DNA of 64,000 bases from Siderastrea siderea (Eukaryota; Cnidaria; Anthozoa; Scleractinia; Rhizangiidae). The position numbers and the translations under genes are program-made. Where the stretch lies: the NCBI GenBank assembly GCA_964030785.1, contig OZ034969.1:73240762-73304761 (forward strand), written 5' to 3'. The notes under the pieces are model-generated. The model was given only the letters and a program-made list of their open reading frames with translations. It was not told the DNA's origin and did not search any database. Every line of letters starts with the position of its first letter. The stretch's first letter is position 1. Of this stretch, positions 1 through 13,600 are shown piece after piece.

Positions 1-59
1 ACAAATGCAAGATGTGATGTGTCGTTACACCTGTTGAGGGAAAACCTACATTCCTGTGT

Positions 60-470
60 TTGACTAACTCGAGTTTATCGATGCTTCCCTGTGTGAGGGT
101 CCCAGGTGGTGCAGGCCATGATACTCCAGGGTAGGGTGGGCGAGTATATTATGAGCAGAGGTCTTAAGTGAAGTGAAGCTGATCCTCACGTTCCTTCTCA
201 GAAAAGCTAGAGATCTATTTGCTTTGCCCGTGATGTTGTCAATAGGTTTGTTCTACCTTAAATAATGGGTTGTGTTATGCCCAAGATATTTAGCCGATTT
301 TACAGATGCCAGTGTTTTTCCGTGGTGCACATAATCATTCAGCGCCAGATCACGCTTACGCCCAACCCTGAGCACCTCGCATTTCTCCGGGTGGAATTCC
401 ATTTTTCAAAGCTTTTCCCATTCACAAAGTTTGTCTAAGTCATTCTGGTGGACATGAGGGTCAGGGAGGG
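60..470 (-). pseudogene. Non-LTR retrotransposon reverse transcriptase fragment (CR1/L2/Jockey-like)
   Basis: Read on the minus strand, this stretch encodes degenerate reverse-transcriptase C-terminal sequence. About 420 down to 240 reads MEFHPEKCEVLRVGRKRD, then HHGKTLASVKSAKYLG, and further on NRSLAFLRRNVRISF. This is the familiar run downstream of the catalytic domain in CR1/L2/Jockey-type elements. At least one stop interrupts it, just before MEFHP, and the frame shifts, so it is dead. The catalytic FADD-type motif is not seen in the window. Family placement is from memory of the motif pattern. Confidence 0.75.
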
Positions 471-730
471 TAACTATCCGAATGGATGGTTATGGTCTTC
501 AACAGTGTCATAGACAAACAGTCTTAACATGTTGCGCAGGAGCTGTTACTGATGTAAATAAAGTTACCTTACCTTACCTAAAAGAAAAACAGACTTGACC
601 CAAAGACGGAGCCCTGTGGTACGTCAGAGAGTACATGGGCGTCGTCTGAGGATATCCTTTCCACAACCACGTTCTGCGTTCTGCCAGATAAGAAGGAAAG
701 ATTTTATTGACTTGTTTACTCATAGTACTA

Positions 731-992
731 CTTTAAGGTCTTGGCTAAACTAGGAAACATTGCTGCAGAGGCAAATGTTTCCCAGGTTAGCCACGCGAGA
801 AACATATCTTGCAGAAGCAAATTTTGCGTCTAGGAAACAAGGAAATGTTTCTGAATCAAGTCGAAAAAATTTTTGCTTCACGGACATAAAATTTTGCTTC
901 CGAAACGTATGTTTCTCAGTTTTGCCACCCTAGGAAACATGTCTGGAAACAATGTTTGTGCAACAATGTTTCCTAGCTTACCCAGGCCCTAA
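731..992. repeat. Short inverted-repeat element (MITE-like) with GAAACAT motifs
   Basis: The ends are inverted copies of each other: GGTCTTGGCTAAACTAGG at the left and, on the other strand, GGCCTGGGTAAGCTAGG at the right, each followed by AAACATTG. The interior repeats the words GAAACAT and TTTTGCTTC in both orientations. There is no coding capacity. It is most likely a non-autonomous foldback or MITE. I see no clear target-site duplication. Confidence 0.6.
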
Positions 993-1100
993 GGCTGGTG
1001 AATGTAGCGCGTGTTACTTTCGTAATCGAGGGCATCTAAATTTTTAAACTTTTATGTTAACGGTCCTGTAACGTATTTACTCATGCTACTTTTGTAGCCC

Positions 1101-1320
1101 CTGAAGAAGGTTTGTTTTGCAAACCGAAATATCTTGCAATTTCTTGTTTCATACATTTTTTTGCTTTACGTATTTCGTCTTCTGTGTCTTCGTTTCTTTA
1201 ACTGCCGTAAGGATCAGTTGTTCCGTATATTTTTTTTACTTCAAATGTTTTACTGATCCAGGTCTACTTAAGATCCGGCAACTCTCAGTTTATAAACTTT
1301 GTATGATTCATCTATAGGCG
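1101..1320 (+). repeat. Dispersed repeat with hammerhead-like head (copy 1)
   Basis: This begins with CTGAAGAAGGTTTG...CAAACCGAAATATC (1101-1133) and continues into GTCTTCTGTGTCTTCG, TTTCTTTAACTGCCG and GATCCGGCAACTCTCA. The same order of words recurs at 40440-40760. The head can fold as a stem flanked by CTGAAGA and GAAATATC, which resembles a hammerhead ribozyme core. Such motifs are known in Penelope-like elements and retrozymes. A 66-residue reading frame over it is spurious. Confidence 0.7.
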
Positions 1321-1670
1321 GCTGCCAGGGGTGGAGACTGACAAATTCAAAGGTTGCTTCCCATCCTGATAGGGAGAGGTTTTTGAAACCAGCCGAAGAC
1401 ATTTTGGTCTCGCGAATAATTTTCGAACACCTGGAGCTCTTGTGCTCTAGAAGAGACTGTTTTTTCGAACATAGTTTTTCGAGTGCTTAGCCCCAGTCTC
1501 CACACGTCCCACCCTTGCAGCACCCAATCCCGGCATGCTTAGCTTCTCTCGCGTTTACCACGTGGTCTTCTGACAGTGGCGTTGCGCGCCATCTTGTATG
1601 AAAGTGCTTTGATTTAGCGAACTAATTTTCGCTGACCTTTAGAAGCTCCCTGACGTATCCAACAAATATT
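1321..1670 (+). promoter_or_regulatory. Upstream region of the hnRNP H-like gene
   Basis: This stretch precedes the first coding exon and has no credible reading frame. A YY1-like GCCATCTTG lies at 1588-1596, about 75 bp before the start codon, where many metazoan housekeeping promoters carry it. No TATA box is obvious. The transcription start cannot be fixed from sequence alone. Confidence 0.4.
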
Positions 1671-4600
1671 ATGACAAGCTTCGACGCCCAAAGCTCCGAG
1701 GTAAGTCTAGACAATATTCCTTTCGTTTCTTGTTTGCTCAAGGCGTCACCGTAACGACCAAACGGACAAACGATTGAGACATCGTGCTCAACACTCGTTA
1801 AATTATTACGAAGGAGAGTTTGGAATTTTAGTGGTAAGACCGCTCTTTGTTTTAGAACTCAGATTTCTGATCTAAAAAAGTGAATTCAGAGTTTTATAAA
1901 GTGCAAACTTCATAGGAGGGCGAAGACCGTTTCACCAGCTATATTCTAATATCATGTACACATGATCATGACATTGCATGTGAGCATAACCTAACTATAT
2001 GCATAAGCTTATCCTCCTCTCAGCTCAGTGCAATGTCTCTTAGTGGCGAAGCGGCCTGTTTTGCGACAAACCATGTGCCACACAAATAGAACAGTGTTTG
2101 TTTTTACCAACCATTGAGCATGTAGAATAAGGCCTGAACCGCACGAAAAATACAATTCAAAGCTTTACAATTCAAAGCTTTACAATTTCTCTTCAAATTA
2201 GCGTAAAAATTTTGGATGAGTGAAGAGCGCTTTTGTCATTTATATATTCGTTTTCGCATTTTGGCATTAAAAAGGTGGCTTATATTTAAGTATAGTTTAT
2301 ATTGAAGTTTTTATACTATAAAATCCTTGTATCCTGAGTGTGCAAGGCACGTGACCAATTCTTTGTTGCTCAAGAACAAGGCAAAGTGGCTACTGTATCA
2401 TTTTCACCTGTTCACACCAGTGCAGTTTCTTTGAAAAGGGATGTGTTTTTTACATTTTTGCCGATCATCCAGGCTAAATTGAATGAAAATGGCATCAGCG
2501 TTTTTTAGTCTCTGTTTTTACCTGTTTCCAAAATGATGTATAGAACTCTTGAGGACATTCGCACTAATTGTTTCTGTGCATCCTTACAGTGCACGTAATT
2601 CAAGTTGTCATGTCATGCCACATCATGCATTGAGCGCACGCGCTGTTGAAGAATGCAGAGATATGTAGCGCTGGTGGGCATTTTAATATCTAGGCACGGA
2701 TTTAACTCTCTTAACTGCTCGGTGACCTCGGATTTTCTTTTGATAGCTCACTTTCTCTGTCGATTATCTACGTTTTATGAAAAATTGAAGATAATCTGTG
2801 TTGATAATTTTTTTTTCATCTTTTCTGCCCACACATCATCGAATTCTGCTATCATTTTAGCTGAGAAAGGATGAAAGGATGAAATCGGTCCAAATTATTT
2901 ACTTAACAGATCCACTTAAATAAGATTTTACTGAGAAAGTGGGTCTTCAGTGCACCATTTTTACTATTTTTCAACTAAGAACCACTGAGGCCATGTCGAG
3001 TTACGAGGGTCGATTTGTCAAAATTGGGGTAGTTTTCCAAGTACTGTATTTCGAAAATGAAGAATGTGTAACCCCCCCCCCCCAATTTTTTGCATTTCCA
3101 ACATAGGTAACTCATTATCTGACTGTAGCAAAAGTATGAAAAAAATCTGTGTTGTGGAAGATTTTCGCATGAACGTCCTTAAAAGCTCCTCTAAACAGAC
3201 ACACTTTTTGTCATAAGTGGTTACTATCAGTATGAAGGATAGGTGGCCACTTACAGGAGTTTTTGCTGCTCCTACTTCACAGTATTAATGTCAAGAAAAG
3301 GTGTTAAAATGAATGTTCTGCATTTGTCTTGTACAATGCCAGTCACAATACTCAGACAACCAAACTAATTAATTTAATAAATAATACAAGTCATGACAAA
3401 CCAAACAAATGTAACGCTAATTAAACACATTGTAAAACCTGATGTTAAGGGTCCATAGCAAAAAGTCAATTAACCCCTCAAAAGTTTGAGATTAACATAT
3501 GTACCTCAGATAACACATTCAAGTTATTGGCGTCCTTTAATATTTCTGCACCAAAGTGTCTGTGAGATCCACACAATTTTATGTCAGGCAGAACTCCTGG
3601 GAAATACTCCAGGTTACAAGAACATCATTCGTTAAATTAATTTGCTTGGATTTGCAGGCTAACCCAGACAACATGAATGAAGAAACTAGAGAATACGTCG
3701 TCCGTGCCCGTGGATTACCTTGGTCTGCAACTGTAGAGAATGTGGCTGAATTCTTTTCAGGTAAGGGATTTGTGTTATAAAATAGAGTATTCTTAAAAAA
3801 GAAAAATAAATAGGAAGATAAAAATAAGTGAGAATTGCAAATCCACGGAGTTTCTCTTCTATCCACTGTTTCCAAATATAGGTGGAATTTACTTACATTG
3901 GTATTTGAGGAGGGAGGAATCCTAAGTGCCCAGATAAAAAACTTGGTGCAAATGAAAACCAACAGCGAACTCGTCCTATGCACATAAGAAACTAAGAGTG
4001 GGATTCCAACCCAGACTGCATTGCAGGGAGGCACGTGCTCTCATCATTACACCAACCCTGCTTCTGTTGCTGTAGAAAAGAACTAAATTTGTGTGTCAAG
4101 TATTTTTTCTTTAAGTAACAATGCAAGTGGTTAGTATATTGGGTTAAATGTGTTGTATTTAAACAAGGCACTCGTGTCCAGGTGAACCATTGATGAAACC
4201 TGTCACTAACACTAGCAAGCCCAGACAGATAGAAATTACATTTAATACTGTATTTACCCACGTATAGGCCACACTTTTTTCAAGGAAAAAACATTCGAAA
4301 TTTGGGTTGCGGCTTATAGGCAGGTACAAGAGTTTTAGTGCTCATTAACATGCAAAATTTCCCGACACACACAGAGTCAACAAAGTTAATGACTGCTTGA
4401 CAGTTTGATTGAGTGTATCTTATGAGGTCAAGTTAATCCATATCTTCGAAGAATTTTGCTTCTCTCCGCTGGAATGAATGTATCTAGCTTCCGAATATGT
4501 TTGTTATTGGATGAAGTCCAAAGAAGTTTTGCATGTCAAGCTGCGAAGCCCTTTCGATGCCGTGCATATGTCAAAAGTGGAATTTGAAACCTCACACAAT

Positions 4601-7600
4601 GCGTAACGCAACGATGCTTTTGATGCAACTCAGACTCTCGCTCTCGACAGACGTTTTGCCTTTCTGTTTCACCTGTAACTGTGTAAATTCTTAAACATTC
4701 GCAAGTTTAGCATGGCTAATACAAGGCTTGTCACTATGCTGAGCCCGTGAAATACCTGTTTTACGCAACAACAGGGAAAAGCTTGAGTTTTATTCGAGCA
4801 ACTTTACGTTAGAGTGTTTTGTCAAATAGCCGTTTTGAGAATTATCGCAACAATTTCTGTAACATTAGAAAACTTAAAGTGGATAATTTACCCTATGAGG
4901 AAAAAGCCAGTGAATTCTAAACGCATGTATCATTACTTTGTCAATTTTTGATCGCATAAAACGGCGATGCTTGCACCTCATTTTTTGACACACTTGTTGG
5001 ATCTGTAAACAATAATGCTTGCGATCGAGTTCGGTCCATTCGTCCGATTTATTTCTCGAGAGATTACTCAAGTGACAAGCTCATTAGTTTGGGGTGCAGC
5101 CTATATGCGGGTAAATACGGTAATTCTCCTAATTACTTTGTGCTCGAAATAGTCCAGTAGTCCAGTTTCCAATTCATCAAGACTGCTGAATGAAAAGACC
5201 TTATACACTTTTGTGCAGGGTTAGTCTCAGTCTGGAGTAACGTCTTCACAAATACCACCAGGAAAGTACCGAATCCAAAAAATAGAACAATACACAGAGG
5301 TGTGGGGAGTTCAACTATTCCCCATGGAAGTTATTTTTTAATATTTCACTTCAGATTAAGGCTGCAAATACATCTTTTTATCCAGTGGTCTTGGTGAACT
5401 CAACTGGACTATTGTTTGCCCCATAAGCCAGTAAGCTTGTTCATTTTTGAAATTTTAACAGACTTAATCTTGCTTGTTTATGTGTAGGTTGCAACATACG
5501 TGGTGGTGCAAAGAACGGCATTCATTTTACATACAGTGATGGAAGGCCAAGTGGGGAATGTTTTGTTGAGCTTGTTTCCAGGGATGATTTGGAAAAGTAA
5601 GGGAAACCTGCTTCTTTTTGGATCAAGTGTTTTGTGAAAAAAATAAAAATAATGACAAGGACAACATTTTGGCATTTTCATGAGGTCATTGTCATGTTCA
5701 GAATGCATCTACTCTAACAGAGCAAGGCACGAATGAAAATCACTTTTAAAAACCAGGCTGTAAAGAGCCTACCAGCGTTCATTGTCATGGGAGTATTTTC
5801 AGATGAAAGTGACCACCTCAAAACAACCTTTGTGAAGCTCAAGTACCCCTTGAGGCTTGTGAACAGCCAAAAATTGTTTCATCTCTTCAGTAATATCCCA
5901 CCCAAGGTGACTCACCACTGATAGCAAACCCCATCCAAATTGTTTTGTCTTTTGTGGAAATTACCTCAACGGATACTGTCAAGCGACCCAGACAAATGCC
6001 CCTGTTAATATGACCAAATTTTTTATGACCCATCGGTGTTCCTGTTAGTATGGTTTCACTGTACTGTGAACTTTTAGAGAAGAAGAACTTTGTACATTTG
6101 GTATAGAAATTGAGAGATGCATTCTATTTATCCCCAGAGCTCTTGCTAAGAGCAATAACTTTATTGGCAAGAGATATGTTGAGGTGTTTGAGTCCAAGGC
6201 TGGTGAGATGGAGTGGACCTGTAAAAGAATGGGACAACCTCAAGACAGAGGCAATGAAGCAGTTGTTCGTCTCAGAGGCCTACCCTTTGAAGTGTCAAAA
6301 GAGGAGATTGCACAGTTCTTTACAGGTAAAAACAGACTCCCTGTCAACTATTGTTTGATCTTTGTGCCAATCTTCACGTAACATGACTATGAAGTAGGAA
6401 GTTAAAAACTCAAAAACCAACAGTTGCATTTTACACTGCCTTCAATCATAAGGATGTAAACTGATGCACCCCAGAAAAACAGAAACAGAAAAAACTAGGT
6501 CAAGTATAGCAGTCAGACCATGGCCAGCTACTGAACTAAGTTTCTCTGTCCTTATAATATTCCCCAAGGTAATAATTGATGGCACCATAAAATGCAACTG
6601 AGTGTAAATTTCATAGTTCGTATGCTATTCCTAAGATGCCCTAAGTAGAGTAAAACAACCACTTTAAAGTGGTTATAAATTTAACTGAGATCACCTTGGC
6701 AGTGGACCCAAGTCATTGCTCTTGTTTTACGAGGTGAGATCTGTAAGCAAAGTAAGGTTTACTTTGCATCTGCTGTTTTTGCCCTTACCTATTACCATAT
6801 GATAGACCAATTAAAAACTGTTATATACAGCATGTGAAACTCTATTGAACAAATAAAACAAGTGAATTTAAGAGGAGTTGAATCTCGGATACAGTGTTGG
6901 TTTTAGGATGAGTTTGTTGTTAGTTTTTGTCCTGTTTTCCTCCCTAGCTTGCATTGTATTCTGTTCTAAGTATCTGTAGAGAACTTGCATGGATATAACC
7001 TGCCAGTGATATGACATTGCAGTCTTCAAAATTTGTCAATAATCCAGCTATGTAACATGTATGTTATGTATTCAAAGTATTAGATTATGACTTTTTGTTC
7101 CTTTCAAAGGCATTCTTGCTAGACTTTATGGGTTTGATATATTAAGTATTGATTGTTAAGTTAGTGACAAAAACTTCCCCTTGTCAGCTTTTCTCAAAAA
7201 TCCCTGTCCCCTGATTGTTAATAAGACTGTTCTAACTGACTAGTGGTTGGGTAGACTTTTTAAAGATGTGTTACATTTATCATTGTCTACCCATTGGCTC
7301 TTTTGACATCTGTTAAGGCCCCATTCCTTAGAAACCCTGAACAAGTGATTGGGTGTACATAACAGTTGTTGGTTTACATGCTTTGCTCTCTACTGGATTA
7401 ATTCAAAGGGCTGGAGATAGTTCCTAATGGGATAACAATCACTCTGGATGAGGACGGGAGGACCACGGGGGATGCTTTTGTGGAATTTGCCTCTCCTGAT
7501 ATAGCTACTCAAGCTTTGAAAAAAAACAAAGAGACCATAGGGCACAGGTGGGGAAAGCAGTGGTGCGGGTCTGAACGGGACCATGGGCACAATTCTGATT

Positions 7601-10600
7601 ACTTTGTAGCAGTGGTTGGTTGGTTATGTGTTGTATATTGATTATGTACTGTGTGTTTTTCACAATGCAAATTTGGAGACTTTGTTGACTTAGCAGAAGT
7701 ACATGGTGAAAATTGCAAAGTATAACCATGTGTTTGGGATTATTTTCATTCTTTAACCCTTTGACCGGAAGACTTATAGAGGCATGCTTTCAGGTATGGT
7801 GTACATTTTGATTTTGCCCCCTTAAAGTGCACATAAAGGCCCTTTTAGTTCCCAGGCCCCCTCAAAAAGACCATAAACAACGTGCTTCAAAATGGCGGTG
7901 ATTTGAAGTGGATTTGCAATATTTCCTTGGGGCTTTTTTTGTAGTTCTCCACACCAAGTTTCCAGTTTGTTTACATCAAGATTTAAAGATGGCAAACTTT
8001 TGTACAGATATTGAAGAAATTCACCGTATTTGCTTGAAAATCGTGACAATATTGGCTGGTCACTTCAGAACTGGGAATAACATGATCGAAGAAGAAATGT
8101 TTCACCCATCCAAAGCCAAAGGATTTTGCTGACATTTGAAAACCAAAGACCTTCAACTTCTAAAAGTGATGGGCTGGTGTGAAATTGGAACTGAGGCATA
8201 CAACAACACAGAAAAGGTCAAGAAATCAACTCATAAGAACTGGATGAAATCCTCTATCATGCTGATTTTGAAAAATGTATGGTAATCTATATGTAACAAT
8301 AAACTAACAGCCTGTGTGAGCATTTTACTGGACACTGGTGATTCTCTCCAATTTTTTTGTGGAAAATTCAGAGGTCAAAGGGTTAATTGTCCAAAAAAAC
8401 AAAAGGAAACTTGTAGCACACTAATTTGGCTTGAAGATAATGCAATTTTTTTTATTCTGAAGTTGCATTGTGAAGTAGCGTTTAGGTGAGTATTTGGTTT
8501 TTGTTAATGTTCTTCATGTGGATGTGTGTTTGTGGGTTACTCATACTCCAGGTAATATTGCTGGTTTGCATGTGACGTCATAAAATTCTAAAGTCAAAAC
8601 TTGCTAGGCCTGCTGAATTTTTATCATCAACAGGTATAAGATGGCATAAAAATATATCATTATACAAGTTTCCAGCTCGGTAGCGTCCTTCGTTTTTAAA
8701 CTACAGCATTTTGAATTTTCGAGTTCTCCGCTGTACGTGACATCAACATGGTGCCGTAACAAAGCTGTCTTGTTTGAAAAAAAGGCCTCTCCTTAGGATT
8801 TTTAGCAGTTTGAACATTTCAAGTATTAGGTGAGGTGTTTACGTGAAAGTATACTAGCTCATGAGCGAAGAGTAATCGCTCTCCTGGCAAAAGTGAATTC
8901 GAGGGTGTTTTTTTTTTATCTGGCCGCCGTATTGGTGTACCATGGCAGTACACCAATATGGCGTCTCCATTCTGAGCTCTATAAATTTGGGTGGAACAGT
9001 TTGGCAAATAACTCAAGAACGCTGTACTGCACAGACCTGAGACTTGGAGAAGTTGTTTAGTTATTAATGTTTGATAACATCTGAAATTCTTGGCTTCTTC
9101 TTTTGAATGGTTTCAAATTAATTTTTGTATGGTGTGACAGTGCAACCCGGCAATTAGCATGTGTGTGTGTGTTCTTTATGGTTATTTTTGTTTTTTGATG
9201 TTGCTGGGTTTTTTTTTTGTCTTTGAGTAATTTTATTACTTGAGTGAGGTAAAATCTGTAACAAGGGTCAGTGGATCTTTGTGAAGGGATAGGATGATCA
9301 AGTTGCAAGGGATTTCCAGCAAGTTATGTTGTTTGATGTCTTCTTTAAAGTTGTTTTCTGGAAATCTGTCAGACCAGTGTTACTGTGTTTATTGTACAAA
9401 TCAAGTCTTTCCACTTAACTAAATTTCTAGATGATATTTGTGTAGTATAGGATTTAACTGTAGAGTTTATGATGGTCCTGTTTTAGTTTGCTGTTTTGAT
9501 AAATAATTACAGTACTGATTGTTATTTAGAAAGCGATGTATCAAAATACCAAGGCTCACATTCCCATTTAGTTTTAGTCCTCAAAGCATAACTGACACAC
9601 ATTTATTAGGTGATGCATGCATACCATCGTATCACATTAAATCTGGTTTTATACCCTTTTATTGTTTCTTTTTGTACTGGTGTGAAATTAGTTTTGTAAT
9701 TTGTCCTTGTTCATAGTTTGATAGTAGTCATTAGAAGAACCACTTTTGATGCAGTTGTTTGTATTATGTGTTGTGTAGGTTTCAGTTAACAGACTGTGCT
9801 TTATGCATTGAGATCGCAAAATTCTGGAAAACTAATGTGCATTTGCTTTATCCTTTTAGATACATTGAGATATTCAAGAGCTCTAAAGCAGACATCAAAT
9901 ATGTATCTAAGCCAAAACTAAAGCCTTTGATGTCGACCAGACCTGGTCCATATGACAGATCTGGTGGAGGCTTTGGTGGCGGACGTGGAGGACGCTTTGG
10001 TGCTGTAGTAGCAGGAGATGGGAGAAGGTAATTTTTTGTTTAAAGCACAATTTTTTTTCTTGCTTCCTGTGATGAACAAATCAATCCTTAGTCACATTAT
10101 CTGAGCAGGGCATGAAATTGCACCTAATATAGTCACCAGTACACCTTAATTTTCGGAGTTGGGGACCAAACCCTGAAAATTAGTTGCCAAATTGGCATCT
10201 AAAATTCTTCATCACACCTTACCAGAAGACCTCGTGAACTTTACAAAATTTGTTAATCTAAATCCGTGGCAGTGATGGGCATTCAAGCATGCTAGTTTCA
10301 GAAAATCGGCACTTGCTCCACAAAGAAAATCTGTCACTAGATGCCATCTTTTTATGTTTAATTAACTTTTACATGTTTTATACTTTTGTCATTATTTTTT
10401 ATTATGTATTTTGAGTGTATATATTTGCTGATCACCGGGTTATACCAGCTGTTCCCCTGTGTTCAGCTGATCGTTTTTTTTTTATCAGGGTAAATAAAGA
10501 CTATTATTATTATTATTATTGTTATTATTATTGTTGTTATTATTATTATTATTATTATTATCATTGGATTTCAAGTAGTTACGTTGTACATGGTCCCTCC

Positions 10601-13600
10601 CCTTTCCACATCGAAAAGTGAAAACGCCATTTATCACAACGGTGAAGAAAGCGGAAGAAAGCATTAAGAAATGAAAACAAAAATTGTCAATTTTTAGGAG
10701 CAATTTTTAGGAGCAGTTTTTCCCCAATTTGCAAGCAAAGGTCTTCACGATTCTTTGATTTATACTTGATGAAAATAAAGCAGAATTTTGAACCAGATGT
10801 TCACTTTACTTTGAGACAGATGCTTTGAGAGGACGTACACTACACGAGTACTGCAGCATTTTTGCAGCTGTTTGGGAACCGTTTGAATGAATTTAAAGCT
10901 GACTGTTTCGGTGCAATCTTTCTTGATAAAAACTCTCTTTGTTAGTGTATTATGTTAAGCTTCTGAAGCTTATTTTTCTTTAAGTTGGCTGTTTGTAATG
11001 CACGCTAGTGTCATTTACGATAAAAACTCACAATTCCAGAGGGTCTAACTTGTCAAAATAACAGAAGAAAACCATTTGTTGTTTTTTTAAAAACTGGTGA
11101 CTATTTTTGTGGAATTGGCAACCACTTTGAAATATTTAGGAGCCAAGTGGCTCCTTGAAAAAAAACGATAATGTCATGTCCTGCTGAGGGTGTTTTTTGC
11201 ACTGCCTTTCTTTCTTAATTCATAATTTGCACTAATTTGTACAGCATAACAAACAGCACTACCTTTAAGTTCTGCAAGGCATCTTTCAGTAGGATGCTTA
11301 TGCTTCACCTTGACATTCCATCTAATGACAAATAAAATTAGGAAAGTGTGGTACCATAGGAAAGTGTTGCATTTGGGTTGTAGAACTACTGTGCAATAGC
11401 TGCCGTCTGTTTGTGACACCTGGGGACTCCATCGACATTCAAAATTTTAACACCAATAGGAAGAACTGCATAATAGCATATGTTAGATTGTTTCAGTTGA
11501 GTTAGATAAGTATACATGTATGATGACTCATAGAAGTGAAGTGAAAGGGTGAAAAAGTGACTAAGCTCAAAACCATTATTATCCTATAGATTCAGAGGGA
11601 GGGGCAACCTTGGAGGACCAGTATTTGGAGGCGGTTATGGTGGTGACTTCAATGGTTTTGGTGGTGGTGGTGGTGGTGGTGGACGAGGTGGACAAGGTCG
11701 TGGAGGTCGTGGTGGAAGAGGCAGGGGTGGATTCCGCAATCAAGGCCGTGGCGGTGGTGGGGGTAACTTTGGAATGATGTCCAGCACAGGCCATACAGTT
11801 CACATGCGGGGCTTACCATTTGCTGCAAAAGAAAATGACGTAAAGCAGTTCTTTATGCCCCTTAACCCTGTGAATATTTGGATGGAGTATTCAAGTGGCT
11901 CCTTCACTGGGGAAGTGGATGTGGACTTTGCAACCCATGACGATGCACAAGCAGCCATGTTAAAAAACAAGGCAACAATGGGTAGGGTATTCTTTTTGTC
12001 TCTACAGCACTGGACAAAACTTGTCCATAGCATAAGTAAGCTGTAGCTCTTCTCTAGCAATTGTAGAAAAATGTGGTTTTCATTTTCTTGGCGATGATTC
12101 CAGTGCACTGCAGCCAGTATGGGCAGTATCACTGGGATCTTACTGTATATACTTTTTCTCATATACAAAGTGCTCCTTGAGGACCAAACTGAGAACAAGC
12201 AATGATCAGGTTTTCAATGACTTTCTTATCAAGATGCTGCATATACATGTAGCAAAATATGAAAAAATCTTGCCCATATTTTTTTAAATTTTTACAGTCA
12301 ATGCACTTCACGCATGAACAGTCATTTAATAAACATTGCATTCTTCACGTGCGCATTCCTTCCTTTAATTGGATAAACGTATTCTTGTAGATAGATTGAA
12401 AGATTACGATTTTTTTTCGATGAACGAAATCGATTCTTCAAAAGGTCACACGTAACATCAGAAATCGTCTACATGGCGCACTCGGAAGAAGTGCTAATCA
12501 ATTACTTCAGGGATGTCATCCGTTATCAAGGATCTTAACCTCCACAAGAAAACAAGAAAATGGTTGAGTCGTCGCGTGGACTGAATAGTGTCGGACGATT
12601 TTATGAACAGCTCCTTTTGGCACTCTCGTGTTCCGTGGAATATCTGATCATGACAACCCCAATCCAGCATTGAAAAGGTTAACGATTTCGTGCCTTGCAT
12701 TAAAAGGCAAAGGTTTACTCGTTCCTTTTACCAGGATCCTAAAAGATCCCAAGCAAATTTCTTGCTGGAAATTGAGCTAAAAAAACTAACTTTTCAGTTC
12801 TGTTCGGAAAGTTTGAATTATTATTACGATGTAACAAAAAAAATTTCGAATACTGTAAACACCGGCGTATAAGACGCACCTTTTTACCCTAAAATTTCGC
12901 TCAAAATCGGGGATGCGGCTTATCTACGAGAACATTTGGAAAAAACCCTGTAATTTTCCATGAATCATCCCCAAAATAGCAAAGTAAGGTCAAAACGGTA
13001 CCACGCTATCTTCGAGAACTTGCGTGGTAAATGGCCCACTGTTTCTCCGTTGTTGACAACTTTGATGGCAAGTTTGTCAAAGCAATTATCGAACTCCCTT
13101 TCACAGGCGAGTTTGTCACAGATGGATGGCTTCCAAATATCCTTGTTAATATCATGGGTGACAAATTACTCCTTAATTTTGGCGCGAAATTTCAGCGTTA
13201 ATTTATAATTTCACATGTGAAATTACAAAATTGCTATGGCAACGGGTCTATAGCTCAGCGCCAAGATGGCGTCGACGTTGATAAAGATGTTTTTTTGTGC
13301 AGAACTAAAGCTATTCTGGAAATATTCATTGAGGACTCAATCGGTAATCTGTAAATTTTGACTTTTAATTGACTGAACTTCTCAGAAATCAACTGCGAGT
13401 CAAAAAGAAGAGATTATTTGTGACAGTGTGACAGCGAAAATTTTTGAACGGCGAGCCAGTTGCTGATCGAGTGATTGACCGCGAACTCAGAGAAGTAATT
13501 CCGTGGATTTGGGCACTTCTTCGAATCAAATAAAGGTCAGTTTTAAATACAAATTTGCTTCCGAAGTTTACTTTCGTTAAAACAAGTTTTCTGTGCGTAT

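Noticed and set aside
10415..10703. Tyr-rich and Asn-rich reading frames on the two strands
   Set aside because: They are translations of an (ATT)n microsatellite and have no start or splice context.
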